A stretch of 64,000 bases of DNA from Lophium mytilinum. Taxonomy: Eukaryota; Ascomycota; Dothideomycetes; Mytilinidiales; Mytilinidiaceae. How positions within the stretch are numbered: the stretch's first letter is position 1; each line of letters opens with the position of its first letter. Positions 1 to 10,560 of this stretch are shown piece after piece. The position numbers and the translations under genes are program-made. The notes beneath the pieces were generated by a model, which searched no databases, was not told the DNA's origin, and saw nothing but the letters and a program-made list of their open reading frames with translations. The DNA is taken from the NCBI GenBank assembly GCA_010093605.1, contig MU004194.1, forward strand, positions 1,345,900 through 1,409,899, written 5' to 3'.

Positions 1-1472
1 AATCTAAAGCGACTTTCGTAAGCTCACAGGTCCTCAATCAAATTGCGGTGACAACTTACACCCCAAAACAGTCCTCGTCCACGAATATTACCAACGTTTG
101 GGTGAGACGCAAGCCGCTCTCTCAACTGCTTCTCGAACACGGCGCCCATCCGTCTGACGTTCTCCACTAGTTTGTCCTCGCGGACGATACGCTGAACTTC
201 TAGTGCGGCCGCACAGGCGACTGGATGTCCTTGGTAAGTGTGTCCGTGAGCGAAAGATCCTGTGCCTTTTTCGAGGACATCTATGACTCGGTGGCCGATT
301 AGTACACCTGCTACGGCGGCGTAGCCTCCTCCAAGGCCTTTTCCAATCGTTTCAATGTCTGGAACGACTCCTTCCTGCTCCCAAGCGTGAAGCGTGCCAG
401 TGCGACCCATACCGCTCATCACCTCATCGAAGACCAGGAGCGCACCGTACTTGTCGCAGACCGCCTTCATGGCCTGGAAGTAGCCTGGTACGGCAGGTAC
501 ACACCCAAGCGCCTGTGTACTATGTTAGCAATCTCAGCCTTATAGGGCTATGGATTGATTGATTGATAAGATTATGCGACGACCACATGTCATGGGGCAA
601 TCCGAAAATATGCCCAGCCAGCATGCCTCGATAGCACCCATAATGTTCATGTGTGTTCGAACAGACTGTATGAGATGATTGTGCACTTACTGCTCCAACG
701 ACAGGCTCCGCAACGAAGGCGCATACTGTTTGTGGACCCACCCTGACGAATTCATCATCCAACTCTTGAGCTAGTCTGGCGACATATTCTTCTGAGCTTT
801 CTCCTTCTTTCATGCCGTGATAAGCGTTGCACGCTGACACCCTACTGACGTTCTCAAGGAGCATTGGCTCAAACAACGCCCTTCGAGATACGTGTCCGCT
901 CATCGAGAGACCTCCCAGTGTGGTTCCGTGGTAGGACTCCTTCCTGGCAATGAAGTTGACTCGTTCAGGCTGAGCTGGCGCACACTCCAAGAAGTACTGT
1001 CGGGCAAGCTTCATTGTAGCTTCCATCGCCTCTGAGCCTGTTCAGACGTTAGAATTTACGCAGTGATAGCGATGGATTGTATAGTCAAAGAGAACTTACC
1101 CGAACACACGATGTATGCGCGTGCCATTTTACCGTTAGTGCCATCGATCAGCTCTTTAGCCAGAGCCTCGCCAGACGAGGATCCAAAGAACAGTGAGGCA
1201 CAATATGCGACTTGGTCTAGCTGTCGGTTGATAGCTTCTTTGACCCTCTCGTTCCCATGACCTAGACAAGACACAGCTGCCCCGCCTGTGGCATCCAGTA
1301 TTTTCTGGCCACTGCTGAGCTCGACATAGTTGCCCTTGGCTGCAACGACAGTGCTTGGTTCATAATGAATGTGACGGTGCAATAGTACACTCTTCGTCTT
1401 CACATTCTTGTGGCCGGTCGTTTCGGACTCTACTACGACAGCACCATTGTTGACAATCGCAGACGGAGACAT
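1..1472 (-). CDS. Class-III PLP-dependent aminotransferase (3' end beyond the window)
   Basis: This is the N-terminal and central part of a class-III (ornithine/GABA/acetylornithine-type) aminotransferase, which transfers an amino group between an amine and a keto acid using pyridoxal phosphate. Exons read on the minus strand are 1472-1100, 1037-691, 512-60 and probably 3-<1. The phases match and the joined frame is open. Visible family features are VCSGSEAMEATMKLARQY (PLP phosphate region), SYHGTTLGGLSMSGH, FVAEPVVGA, LLVFDEVMSGMGRTG (the Asp that binds the pyridine nitrogen) and TIGKGLGGGYAAVAGVL with the Schiff-base Lys. GRGLFWGV follows just before the last visible intron. There is no targeting peptide beyond a polar N-terminus, so a cytosolic enzyme is likely. 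Class III is certain, but the substrate cannot be read from this fragment. The final donor (GTAAGT at 59) and the acceptor at position 4 are plausible but rest on only three exon bases. Confidence 0.9.
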
Positions 1473-3807
1473 TGTAGTAGGAATAGGTGCAAAGAGGGGC
1501 TTTGTATAACTTAAATATAGGATTCGCGAGGCCGCAGGACTATTACTGTGAATTTATCAGCTTGGTAGTTCTTGTCTTCGGAAGGGCCTACTCACAGCGC
1601 GGGACCGTCAACTATCTATACACGTCAACATCCTGCACCCTCCAACTCGGCACCACTAGCTCTCGGTCTTTCAAGCCATTTAGGTCCTAATGCCAGCAGC
1701 TTATCCTCATCGGCTCGGGGACTGTTACGGCAGAAATCAGAAAGTGGAGGCCCGGCGACGTAAGTGCCCCGAAAAGTAGCGTTTCGGCATGCCGAACTCT
1801 GACTATTTGTTCGGCCCGATGCCGACATAACCGTAGTTCCACTAATGACCTGATCCTTTCGCTTGTACCTGCTCGGAAGGAGTGAAGAGAACCCATAATT
1901 CGATGCTGGATGGTGAGGCGTCGACGGTGTTGGCACTCCTTCAGGGGGGTTGATCGAATCGAACGCGTTTAAGTCGCTCAGGCTGACAACCATCGATGCA
2001 AGTGCTAGAATGCGTCTACATCAGTCCATAATCGCGTAAGTTTGCGGTTCCCGTTCCTTCGTGTCGCGTTGGATAGCTGCGACATGAAACGTGTCCCATC
2101 GCAGTGCGCTGCAACTCAGGAGCTTGCCCCCTAAACGGTGAGAGGGAATATCCATTCTGTGTAGCTAGACTGTGGCCTGTATGTCGTATAGAGAAGCCTC
2201 CATTCCCGGAGTGTTGGGAAGCATTTGAATGTCAAGAGTGGAGGTGGTAAGCCACTCAAATTTGTGCTGGGGAAGAACGGCAACGGGACCATTCTACTCG
2301 CTAACATTTTAACGGTCCGATTCCGAAGTGATCTACTAGATACCAAGTAGGTACCAATCAGCTAATCGATCATTCTGTAACCGCCTTGCTACGTCATAAA
2401 CAGTCATTGTTCACTCTTTGCTGCGAATGACCCATCGCGGTGATAGCTTGAATGCTGTGACTGACTTGAAGCAAACGCCATCGAAAACCAAGTGAATCCT
2501 GAAATAGATCTGATTTTGCTTATGTTGAGCTTCGTTTGAGGAGCGACATCTGATCCACAACCCTCTTTTAGCCAATAGAGGCTAGACGGTGAGGCAAGTC
2601 TGTGTTCTAGAAGTCCTGTGCCGCTCAAGCACGCCGACACACTGCGAAGTTTAGCTGACACGCCGACGCCTTTGGAACAGGGTCCGCGTCTGTCGTTGGG
2701 CAATATGCAGCGACGTCGCTGGCTTTGCCGACACGGCTTCAGGAGCCGGCCGTAGTGCGTTGGTTCCCAGTCTGTTCAATCCTCATAGGCCGGTCCAGCT
2801 ATCTGGACCCGAAGTGCGAGAGAGTGGCGCCAATCTGAACTGAGACGTGAACGTGGTCGCAGCAATAGTGGCGACCAGCTCATAGTGTCGGCACAACAGA
2901 AGAGCGGGACCGAGAGAACGCCAGTGATTAGGATGCAGTGTAGAACGGAACCCCCACAAGGCTTAGGCCAATGTAGCAACGGGAAAGCCCACGTTCAACG
3001 GAGACAAGGCCGCCCTAAACCCATCTCTTTGAGATTGCCCAAACATAGTGCATCACCATTTTGGCCCCTAATAGAACAGGGCTAAGCTAAACTAAGAGGA
3101 GATTGGTACACTGTGGATAATAGCCTTGGGGTGTAGATTTATAGAAATACTCCAAGTAGAACCCGAATTTTGTATGGTTGTCATCACATGCTTCTCTGTG
3201 TAAGGGACTGATAAAGCCCTCGAGAAATCATGAGACTGAACATTGTAGGAAGCGTTCAGATGGTGAGGCGTAGGCTTGTGCTCTTTGTACGTTGCAGGAA
3301 GCGTATAGCATGATGTCTGGACTAGCCCCCTGGCCATTATTGCATGCAACCGAGAATTGCAGTTACATTCTGTACAAACATGTCGATAGATCGTCGCTGA
3401 GCAGACACAAGCATGTGACGGAAAGAGGTCTGGCCTTCACAGGTCGTTCAAACTGGCGCCTTGTGAGATGCGAGCCCATAGTGGCGAGAACGCCTGCAAC
3501 TAATGTCAGCGGATTCGTATACAGAATGATCTCAGACTCATTGACAGAAGGCTAGAGTAGAACATGATGGTGGCCTCGGACACGGCTCCGATGTACAATT
3601 CACTAGGGAGCTCTTCTGGGAAAGGCTCGCCGCACGTGCTAGGCCGGAAGAGATGCGCCGAGTCTCCGCGCACTAGCTCGCAATCTGACTAGCTCTCTTC
3701 GGAACCTCAACACCAAGAGAACCATCGAGGTCGCAGGACTAATCTTGAGCACCAAGCATTGCTTCCTCTTCTTCGCAATAAGAAAACTCGACGAATTACT
3801 TTCCACC
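1473..3807. other. Intergenic region, no gene recognised
   Basis: About 2.3 kb between the divergent aminotransferase and SEC65 genes. Only short open frames without recognisable family features are present on either strand. Two perfect 14-bp palindromes occur, at 1783-1796 (TTCGGCATGCCGAA) and 2708-2721 (CAGCGACGTCGCTG). I see no TIR pair, tRNA or long repeat. The 5' leaders of the two flanking genes must lie at its ends. Confidence 0.6.
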
Positions 3808-4783
3808 ATGTCTCGAAACGCAAGGATAGAAGAGATTAGCGATAGTGACAGCGACCCAGCTGAGATGGACATCGCGGACTTCGACCCCGCCAACATTATG
3901 CAGATGGTCAATCCGCAACATCAAGAGACGGGCCTGCAATCGCAATTGCGGCCAGCGGACCCCTCGAAGCCTCACCAACCCCAGGCGCCTATACCACCTA
4001 TGCAACGTATGCCAGCAAGACCATCCCAGGCGCAAGAGTCTCAACAATCGAAGCAGCAGGCTGCGGATCGCGAGAGGTCAAAGCATTGGCAATGCCTCTA
4101 TCCAATCTATTTCGACTCCAGCCGCACACGAGCACAAGGTCGCCGTGTCGGACGCGAGCAGGCTGTCCCGAATCCGTTGGCTCGTGAGATTGCAGAAGCT
4201 ACGGCTTCACTGGGCCTAAATGTCGTATTTGAGCCTGAAAAGACGCATCCGAAGGACTGGAGCAATCCCGGCCGAGTACGAGTCCTAGTGAAGGAGAAGG
4301 GAAACTCTGTGGGAGGAATCGTCACAAATAGTGGGTGATCCTTTATGTTCTACAGCCTGTATATTTCAGGTGGCGCTCTTTCTTGCCTCACGTAGACGTT
4401 AAATATTGGCGTTGATCACCCCATATTTGGCTTTCAGTTGAAACCCACTGACTCTATCTTGCTACTTAGAACACCATCTCTACACGCTTGTCGCAAAGTA
4501 CCTTCAAGATCACCCCACTACCGAATCGTCTCCACTCAAACTCCGCATTGCTGGATTACCTCCTCCAAAAGAACCCCTCCAACCTGCCATCCCACAAGGC
4601 TGGAAAATGAACACCATCCTGCCACTGCACTCACCAGCCCTTACTGGGGGAGGTGTCAGTGAGAACTTCCTTCAAGAGATGATGGCAGAGATGCAGGGAG
4701 GCGATGCTTTAGCGGCAATAGGTGCAGCCGGCGGGAGTGATGCTGGCAAGAAAAAGAAAGACAAGAAGAAGATAAAAGGATGA
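3808..4783 (+). CDS. SEC65: Signal recognition particle subunit SRP19 (Sec65)
   Basis: SRP19/Sec65 binds SRP RNA and orders assembly of SRP54 onto it, which supports co-translational targeting to the ER. Exons are 3808-4330 and 4470-4783, giving 278 aa. The N-terminus (about residues 1-90) is acidic and then Gln/Pro-rich low complexity. The SRP19 fold starts near residue 92 with KHWQCLYPIYFDSSRT, followed by GRRVGREQAVPNP and a basic RVRVLVKEKGN stretch. Joining the exons recreates TNKHHLYTLVAKYLQDHP, the typical family sequence, which fixes the 139-nt intron. The tail is Gly-rich and ends in a Lys cluster (KKKKDKKKIKG), as in other fungal and animal SRP19 proteins. An in-frame codon cluster upstream of 3808 is open, but MSRNARIEEISDSDSD is the natural fungal start. 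Confidence 0.93.
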
Positions 4784-6307
4784 GCCACATTCAACATCTA
4801 AACGACCATGATACCATGAGGGATTTACATAGGGCACGGTGGCTGCATTTGCATGGCGAGGCGTTTGGGTTGCAGACATATGTTGACATCACGAACCTGA
4901 TGAAACAAGACAGTGAACTCGGAAGCGTTCAGTGGCCAGACCGATCAAACAATTGCATCTAAAATCGACCCCTATTACCGCGGTTCTCAAGTCAGAAAAA
5001 TGATGTGTTCACGCTACTTCACTCAAATGTCCAAACACTCCCCCCTGAACTTTCATAACCCACTATCCTGTTGCCGCTTTTCTATACCTACCCTGATTTG
5101 TAAAACGGCCCTGCCAAAATGATGACCGCAAAACTTACAGCCGCGTCCCCTCTATTACAACGGCTGCTAGGCGAGAAATCTGTCACTAAACAGATTTTAT
5201 CCAACTGAGAATCCTTCAGGCACGTGTTCCGACTCCAAGAACATCAAGTCGATTCCGATGCTGTAGTCTCATAGTTACAACCAACTCCGCCGCGTACCCT
5301 CCGCGTCACCGCCGCGTCTTCCAAACGAATATGTCTCGCGGTTGATATCGTAAGAACTTGCGACTGAACCACCGGCCCTGCTGCTGAAGCGCTCCAGCAA
5401 TCCTTACGGAGCGTTAAACCAGCGATCTGATGTAGGGGCTATGATTGTCCAGTAAAAGTAGACCATGCCGGGTGCACGCCACGTGCCCTCTGCGTCTACC
5501 GTACTGTCTTCTACGCCGTCAACCTTGTAACACCTTGTGAAATGGTGAAGCGAACCTTGCGCGAGGTACCCAACAGGCTTTGCGAGATGCTACTGTCGTC
5601 GAGCTGATTTGGGCGCTCATGGCGGAGGCGAGAAGGAGTCGCGATGGGTGGACGCAGCGTATACGCCATGTCTATTAGGACATATCTTGCTCGGTCAATT
5701 GCGTAAGATCTTTTAATATTATGGGTAGTCCTGAGCCGAGGCACTTTCAAAGGGTGTCCTTTGTCAATTCTGACTCTATTGAGCTAAATTAGGGTGCTGA
5801 CTTGAGATCCATAATGGGACCACGAAAGGTGGACGCGGCATCTCCTCCGGGTCTATCAAACTAGATCTACGCGGTTAATTCTGTAACACTTTGCACCATT
5901 GATCCCCAAAGCGGCGCCTCGCCGTGGCGAAAGCTCGACCTGAAGTCATGGAAATTACGAAAAGAATCCACACTATTAGTTGTGCAAGGGCGGCTATACT
6001 TCATATGTCAATCTATCACATCACAAAGCCGAGCAAAAAAAGCAAATGTTTCATCAAGCAAAGTTTCATTTCCATACCTGTCATCCAATAGAAGCAGATC
6101 AGTCACACAGCCATATGAAGACCAAACCCAGACCAAATAGAATCGAAGAGTGGCGCGCCCGCATCAGCGGAACGTGCATGCAGATGAAGGAAAAAATATA
6201 AGAAAGAAGTCATGGTTAGTTCTGCAACGGAAGGAAAGAATGCATATATCCCCACAGGGGCCCCGTTGTCTCCCGCTGCGTTACCACGCTCTCGTCGCAA
6301 AGACCGT
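4784..6307. other. Intergenic region, no gene recognised
   Basis: A 1.5 kb convergent spacer between the 3' ends of SEC65 and the aspartic protease. It contains CACGTG hexamers near 5222 and 5480 and several GC-rich words (CCGCGT repeats around 5290-5320), but no open frame with family features. The long plus-strand open frame that begins at 6212 is the antisense of the protease and is not considered real. Confidence 0.55.
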
Positions 6308-7705
6308 TTAGACCTGCTGGGCGAAGCCGAGCTTGGGGGTGCTGGCGCCGTTGAAGACGACGTACTGGCTCTTGAGGAAGATGTCGCCGAAGATGGACTG
6401 TCCAATGTCGGAGTCGTCCTGGATGCCGCCGAAGCAGGTCGAGGATCCGTCGCTGATGGGAGCGTAGTTGATGTACTTGCCGGGGATGGTGTGCTTGGTG
6501 CCTCCGATGATGGCGGTCCAGTCAGGCAGAGTGGCGGAGCAGGGGAAGGTGTAGCCACCCTGGGTAGAGTCGAGCTTGGCGCCGCTGACTTCCTTGTAAT
6601 AGGCCTTGACGGCAGCGAGGGGGATGTAGAGCAGGGTGGTTCCGGTGTCGGCAATGGCATCGATGGAGGTGGACGACTGGGTGCCGTTGCCAACGATGTA
6701 GCCGGACGCGGTGAAGCCCCAGAAGCCTTGGGAGCTGTCGACATCGACGTAGGTGACGGCGCCGGAGAACTTGCTGGTGTCGATGAAGCCGAAGTCGTAG
6801 GTACCGGCCGCGTGGTACTTCAGGTCGACACCGAAGAGGGGCTTAGCGAGGGTAGACTTGACGGTGTCGAAGAAGGTGGTCTGAGCCTTGGGCTTGACGG
6901 TGTTGATGCTGCTGAAGGACAGGCCAAGAAGACCGTCGTTGTTCGTGTCCTGCTGGAACTGGGTCGAGATGGAGGTAGCCGCCTCAACAGCCTGGGAAGT
7001 GGCAGTCACACCGCCAACAACGACCTTGTCGGCGTACACCTTGCCAGCAGCGCCTGATCCATCTCCGTAAGAGATCTTCCAGGTGTAGCCCGACTTGACC
7101 TTGGAGCTCGATGCCTGGTAGACGGCATGGCCGGCTGTCTGCGAGCTGGGCTGCAGCGAAGAGAAGACCCAGCTGGGAGTTTGTCAGCAAATTATTTCTA
7201 GAAGATGGATGCCACCATGTCTGCCGAACATGGCGATCTTGGTGTGAGGGTTGGGTGCTCATAAACATCCCGTTCACGTGGACGTCATGCCAAGAAGGCG
7301 TGAAGAACTTATGCAGGGGTTGGATATCGCTTCGATAGCGTCCGCGGCGCCGTGGTTGTGATTGGGTGGGCGAAATGAGACTTACAGATCAGCACTTCCA
7401 GTATCGAAGTCCAATTCCATTGTCGTGCCGCCGACATCAACGGGGCAAAGGTACGACGAATCGTACTCGTCCGAGGGCGAAGCAGCCACGCTGCCCTGCG
7501 CAGCAGCAGCAGCGGCAATGTTCGCAGGCACTGCCTTGCCGTACTTCAAGTAGGTCGAGGCGACGCTGGCAGCACCGTTCCTGATGAACTTGCCCTTTTC
7601 GACCTGCTCAACAGTGAACGCCTTGCGCTTCTCGAGCGAGACGGGGGAGGCGGCGACGAGGCCTACAGCGGCCACCAGAGCCGTAAGGGAAGCGAAAGAA
7701 GGCAT
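6308..7705 (-). CDS. Secreted pepsin-like aspartic protease (peptidase family A1)
   Basis: An endothiapepsin/aspergillopepsin-type acid endopeptidase. Exons are 7705-7386 and 7172-6308 (213-nt intron), giving 394 aa. Residues 1-20 form a signal peptide (hydrophobic core after MPSFASLTA). A propeptide with a dibasic KR at 26-27 follows. The mature bilobal enzyme has catalytic Asp in [12 protein letters not shown] (D101) and a second catalytic motif in [13 protein letters not shown]. The flap Tyr-containing segment [11 protein letters not shown] is present, and the splice restores [10 protein letters not shown] exactly. The C-terminal [14 protein letters not shown] and KLGFAQQV are family-typical. 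Length is normal for fungal A1 proteases and no GPI tail is seen, so the enzyme should be fully secreted. A TATA box lies about 107 bp upstream of the ATG. The exact orthologue (endothiapepsin or penicillopepsin type) was not determined. Confidence 0.95.
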
Positions 7706-7811
7706 AATGAATGAGACTTGAATGCAAATATGAGTGAGTGAGTGTATAGGCTTGGTGGTCCTGGAAGTGGTCGGCTGCGGATGTCTTCCAGAGAGTCGAG
7801 GTACGGCCGGG

Positions 7812-7819
7812 CTTTATAG
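7812..7819 (-). promoter_or_regulatory. TATA box of the aspartic protease gene
   Basis: CTATAAAG on the minus strand, 107 bp upstream of the protease ATG at 7705. The spacing leaves room for a 60-80 nt leader. A perfect TATA box fits a strongly regulated secreted enzyme gene. Identified by eye; the transcription start was not mapped. Confidence 0.55.
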
Positions 7820-10560
7820 CAATCGAAGCAGAGCGCAAGTCCCATTCACCTGTCCCCCGCAGTGGCATAGCGCATGGCGACGCCTCCCGTCTGGGCACTC
7901 GGCAGGCAGATCGTGAGAGCAATCAAATGCAGTGTCCACTCACTGGCGGGTCCGTGTCGATTGGCACGCCACGGGTTGCCTCAAGGCCGGGTGTAAGGTT
8001 GCTGGAGGCCGCGAGCAGTTTAGAAACATTCTGGATACCTTCTAGATCGGGTCCTGTCTCCGCCTAACAGGGCGCTGCAGGTCATGGAGGGTTGATGGAC
8101 AAGTGCATGAAACGGCGCCGAGCAAGGAAACCGTAGGGACGCAGCGGGAGGCTGAGTAGGCCGACTTGGCCATGGCGCCATCCACGCTGGGCAGGACGCC
8201 ATGGTGGTATCATTGGCCTTCCTTTTAATGATACTGTGACGCTGTGAGGATCGCATAGACCGGCAGTCTCCGAGTGTTTCAGCAACCACATTTGAAAACA
8301 GGCCGCCAATCAACGCCGCACAGTCACATAGGCATTGGAGAGCAGACAAATGAAGGAGATTGACCACCTAGCGGCAGTGTTTATGGGCCGCACCGCCCGC
8401 CCGGAGGACCAAACTCTCTCGGATATCTGCTGTACATGCAACAGTGAAGGGCCGCCGCCTGGACCGCCGCCCTGCTCGGGGAGATGCATCGTCAACCCCC
8501 CTTTCGGCTTGGCAACGGCGATCTGTGTCCAGCGGAGAGAGCTGAGCAGCACTGGGGTCGTCCGCGGCATCGGCGCCAAGACGATAAGCTTCATCTCAAG
8601 CTCATACCTAGCGAGCCGTTATGGGGTGCGTCGCCGGTAGATGCAAGCCCCAGAAACGCCTTATAGTAGTCCAGCATCATGACTACCCAAAAGCGTCGAC
8701 AAACCTGCTTCTTTGCACGGCAGCAGCATCAGAAGGACTGATAGGGCGCACAGGAAGGAAGCCAAGCAGCTCCAAGGCGCCTCGCGCCATCGTCGCAATA
8801 GGGCAGGTGGCGATGGTGTTCTTCGGTGATGCCAGTGGTCAGAAGGTGTTTTGATTAAATCGCCGAGGTGGCCAACCCATGTTCCTGGCCCGGCATCTGG
8901 CAGCACGCAGCACAATGCTTAATCGGCCCTGCCAGCACGGGAGCACGGGCGGCCGGGGCACGCGATAACGCTGGAGGCCCGCGGGGTGGTCCATGGTAGT
9001 CCACGGTGGTGCAGTGAAGGACCGACCGTGGCGAGCTTGTTTCGAGCGTCTGGAAACGTCCCTTGGTCCTCGCGAGTAGGGCGGCTGCTAACGGCGCACT
9101 CTAATTCGATGGCCGATTGGGTTGGGAGATCACCCGCGCCCCGTGATGAGCGTGCAGAGCTGTCGACACAGCCATTCACGAGCTACAGAAGGGGTCGTCG
9201 TTGAAGCGCTCCAGGGCCGAATAGCGGGCTTCCGTTTCGGGAGTGCTAGGCGAGTCCGGTATCAGACGTCCCCTGAGCGATCGTCACGACACCACCACAC
9301 CTTTGCATTCAAGCTTCGAGCTTCCTCTCACGACAAGACGCTACTCTGTTGCTTCTTCGCCGACAAGCCTTCTGTGCAGCCACCGACGCACTGGATCCTG
9401 CGCATGCACTACTGCGCCGGCTTGCGAAGATACGAGGCAGACCACTTGGGAGAGAATGCAGCAGGTAGCCACGTAGCATGCACCTGATCACTCCATTGTT
9501 CTAGAGATCGGTATCCTAGTGCGCGTCACCCGTACCCCGTGGCGATAGCCGCAGCGTTGAAATCAGTGCCGCAGGTGGAACAACGACGCGCCGGTACTGC
9601 TGTGGATTCGCCTCTTCCGAGTTTATCAAAGCAAGCAAGCACTGTGGTACCAAGCAAGTATCCTTCTCCTGGAGACAGACTTTGTGATTTGAGACCGGCG
9701 AGTCCGATTTGTCTACGCGCTGAACAGTACTGGGTCACCTTGTCTGGAGTGGCATGGATGTTAAGCAGATTGAGGTATGGGACTACGGTTGACAGCATCG
9801 AATAGCATGCCTGTCGGCGTCTTTCGCATTGTGTAACACGGTCCCGAGCTTCCGAGCCAACCCCACAGTATATCACAATGTCGTGCTTGAATAGAGCAGC
9901 TCGAAACAAGCAAGTAATCTCCATACTTCAACTTCAACCAACGCGATGCAGACTCCTCGGAGAAGCTGAGATATTAGGAATCGGGAGGATTACTCCCCGT
10001 ACCGCATGCCACTCGTTCCAAGTTGGAGTTAAGTAGAGGGCAATTAATGGCCTCTCTCAGACTAACGAAGGATCTCTCGGTAGTTGAATGCAAGTCCTCA
10101 ATTGCCCGGTCAGAGGCAGGGCCATGCTGGGGTAGTCACATTCCTCTTCGAGCTTTCAGCCCCGATGCGTTTAGCAAGATCTACAAGTCCAAAAGCTTCT
10201 TCGTATCATCATAGCGACTCAGCAGAGCTTCGAATTGACATATGCAGGCCAGCACTGGTAGCGGCCCCAGATCCTATGAGCACCTGCACTTTATGGAAGC
10301 TTTCGAAGCTTTCTGCATAATGACGCGACTTCGCCGGCGCATGCGGTATGCCCATGCCGCCGTGAACGACCTATACAGCTCCGTGAGCACACGCCTCATC
10401 AGCGACCTGGTCGAGGCGTTCGGATCCTACGGAGGCTACCGGGCGCCCGTATGCATAGCCATCCTACAGTACTAGCACCGTGCACATCCTACGGTGTAAG
10501 CGTATAGGACAAGCGAAACTGGGCTCATATGCTATTTTCTGCTAGATGACTATCGTGCGC
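7820..10560. other. Intergenic region, no gene recognised
   Basis: About 2.7 kb upstream of the protease and downstream of DBP6. Open frames of 60-130 codons exist on both strands (for example the minus-strand frame 9526-9924), but none shows family motifs, a convincing start or supporting splice sites. I see no repeat or tRNA. The part nearest 7820 should hold the protease promoter. The remainder may be a decayed gene or regulatory DNA. Confidence 0.5.

Noticed and set aside
1783-2721. Two 14-bp palindromes as transposon termini
   Set aside because: They have different sequences, no target-site duplication is seen and no coding remnant lies between them.
6212-7057. 281-codon plus-strand open frame over the aspartic protease
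   Set aside because: It is antisense to a well-supported A1 protease with catalytic motifs; the translation is Gly/Val/Asp-biased with no family features and reflects GC-rich third positions of the real gene.
9526-9924. 132-codon minus-strand frame with several Cys
   Set aside because: Considered as a decayed gene, but the Cys spacing matches no zinc or secreted-protein pattern and no neighbouring exons could be joined.
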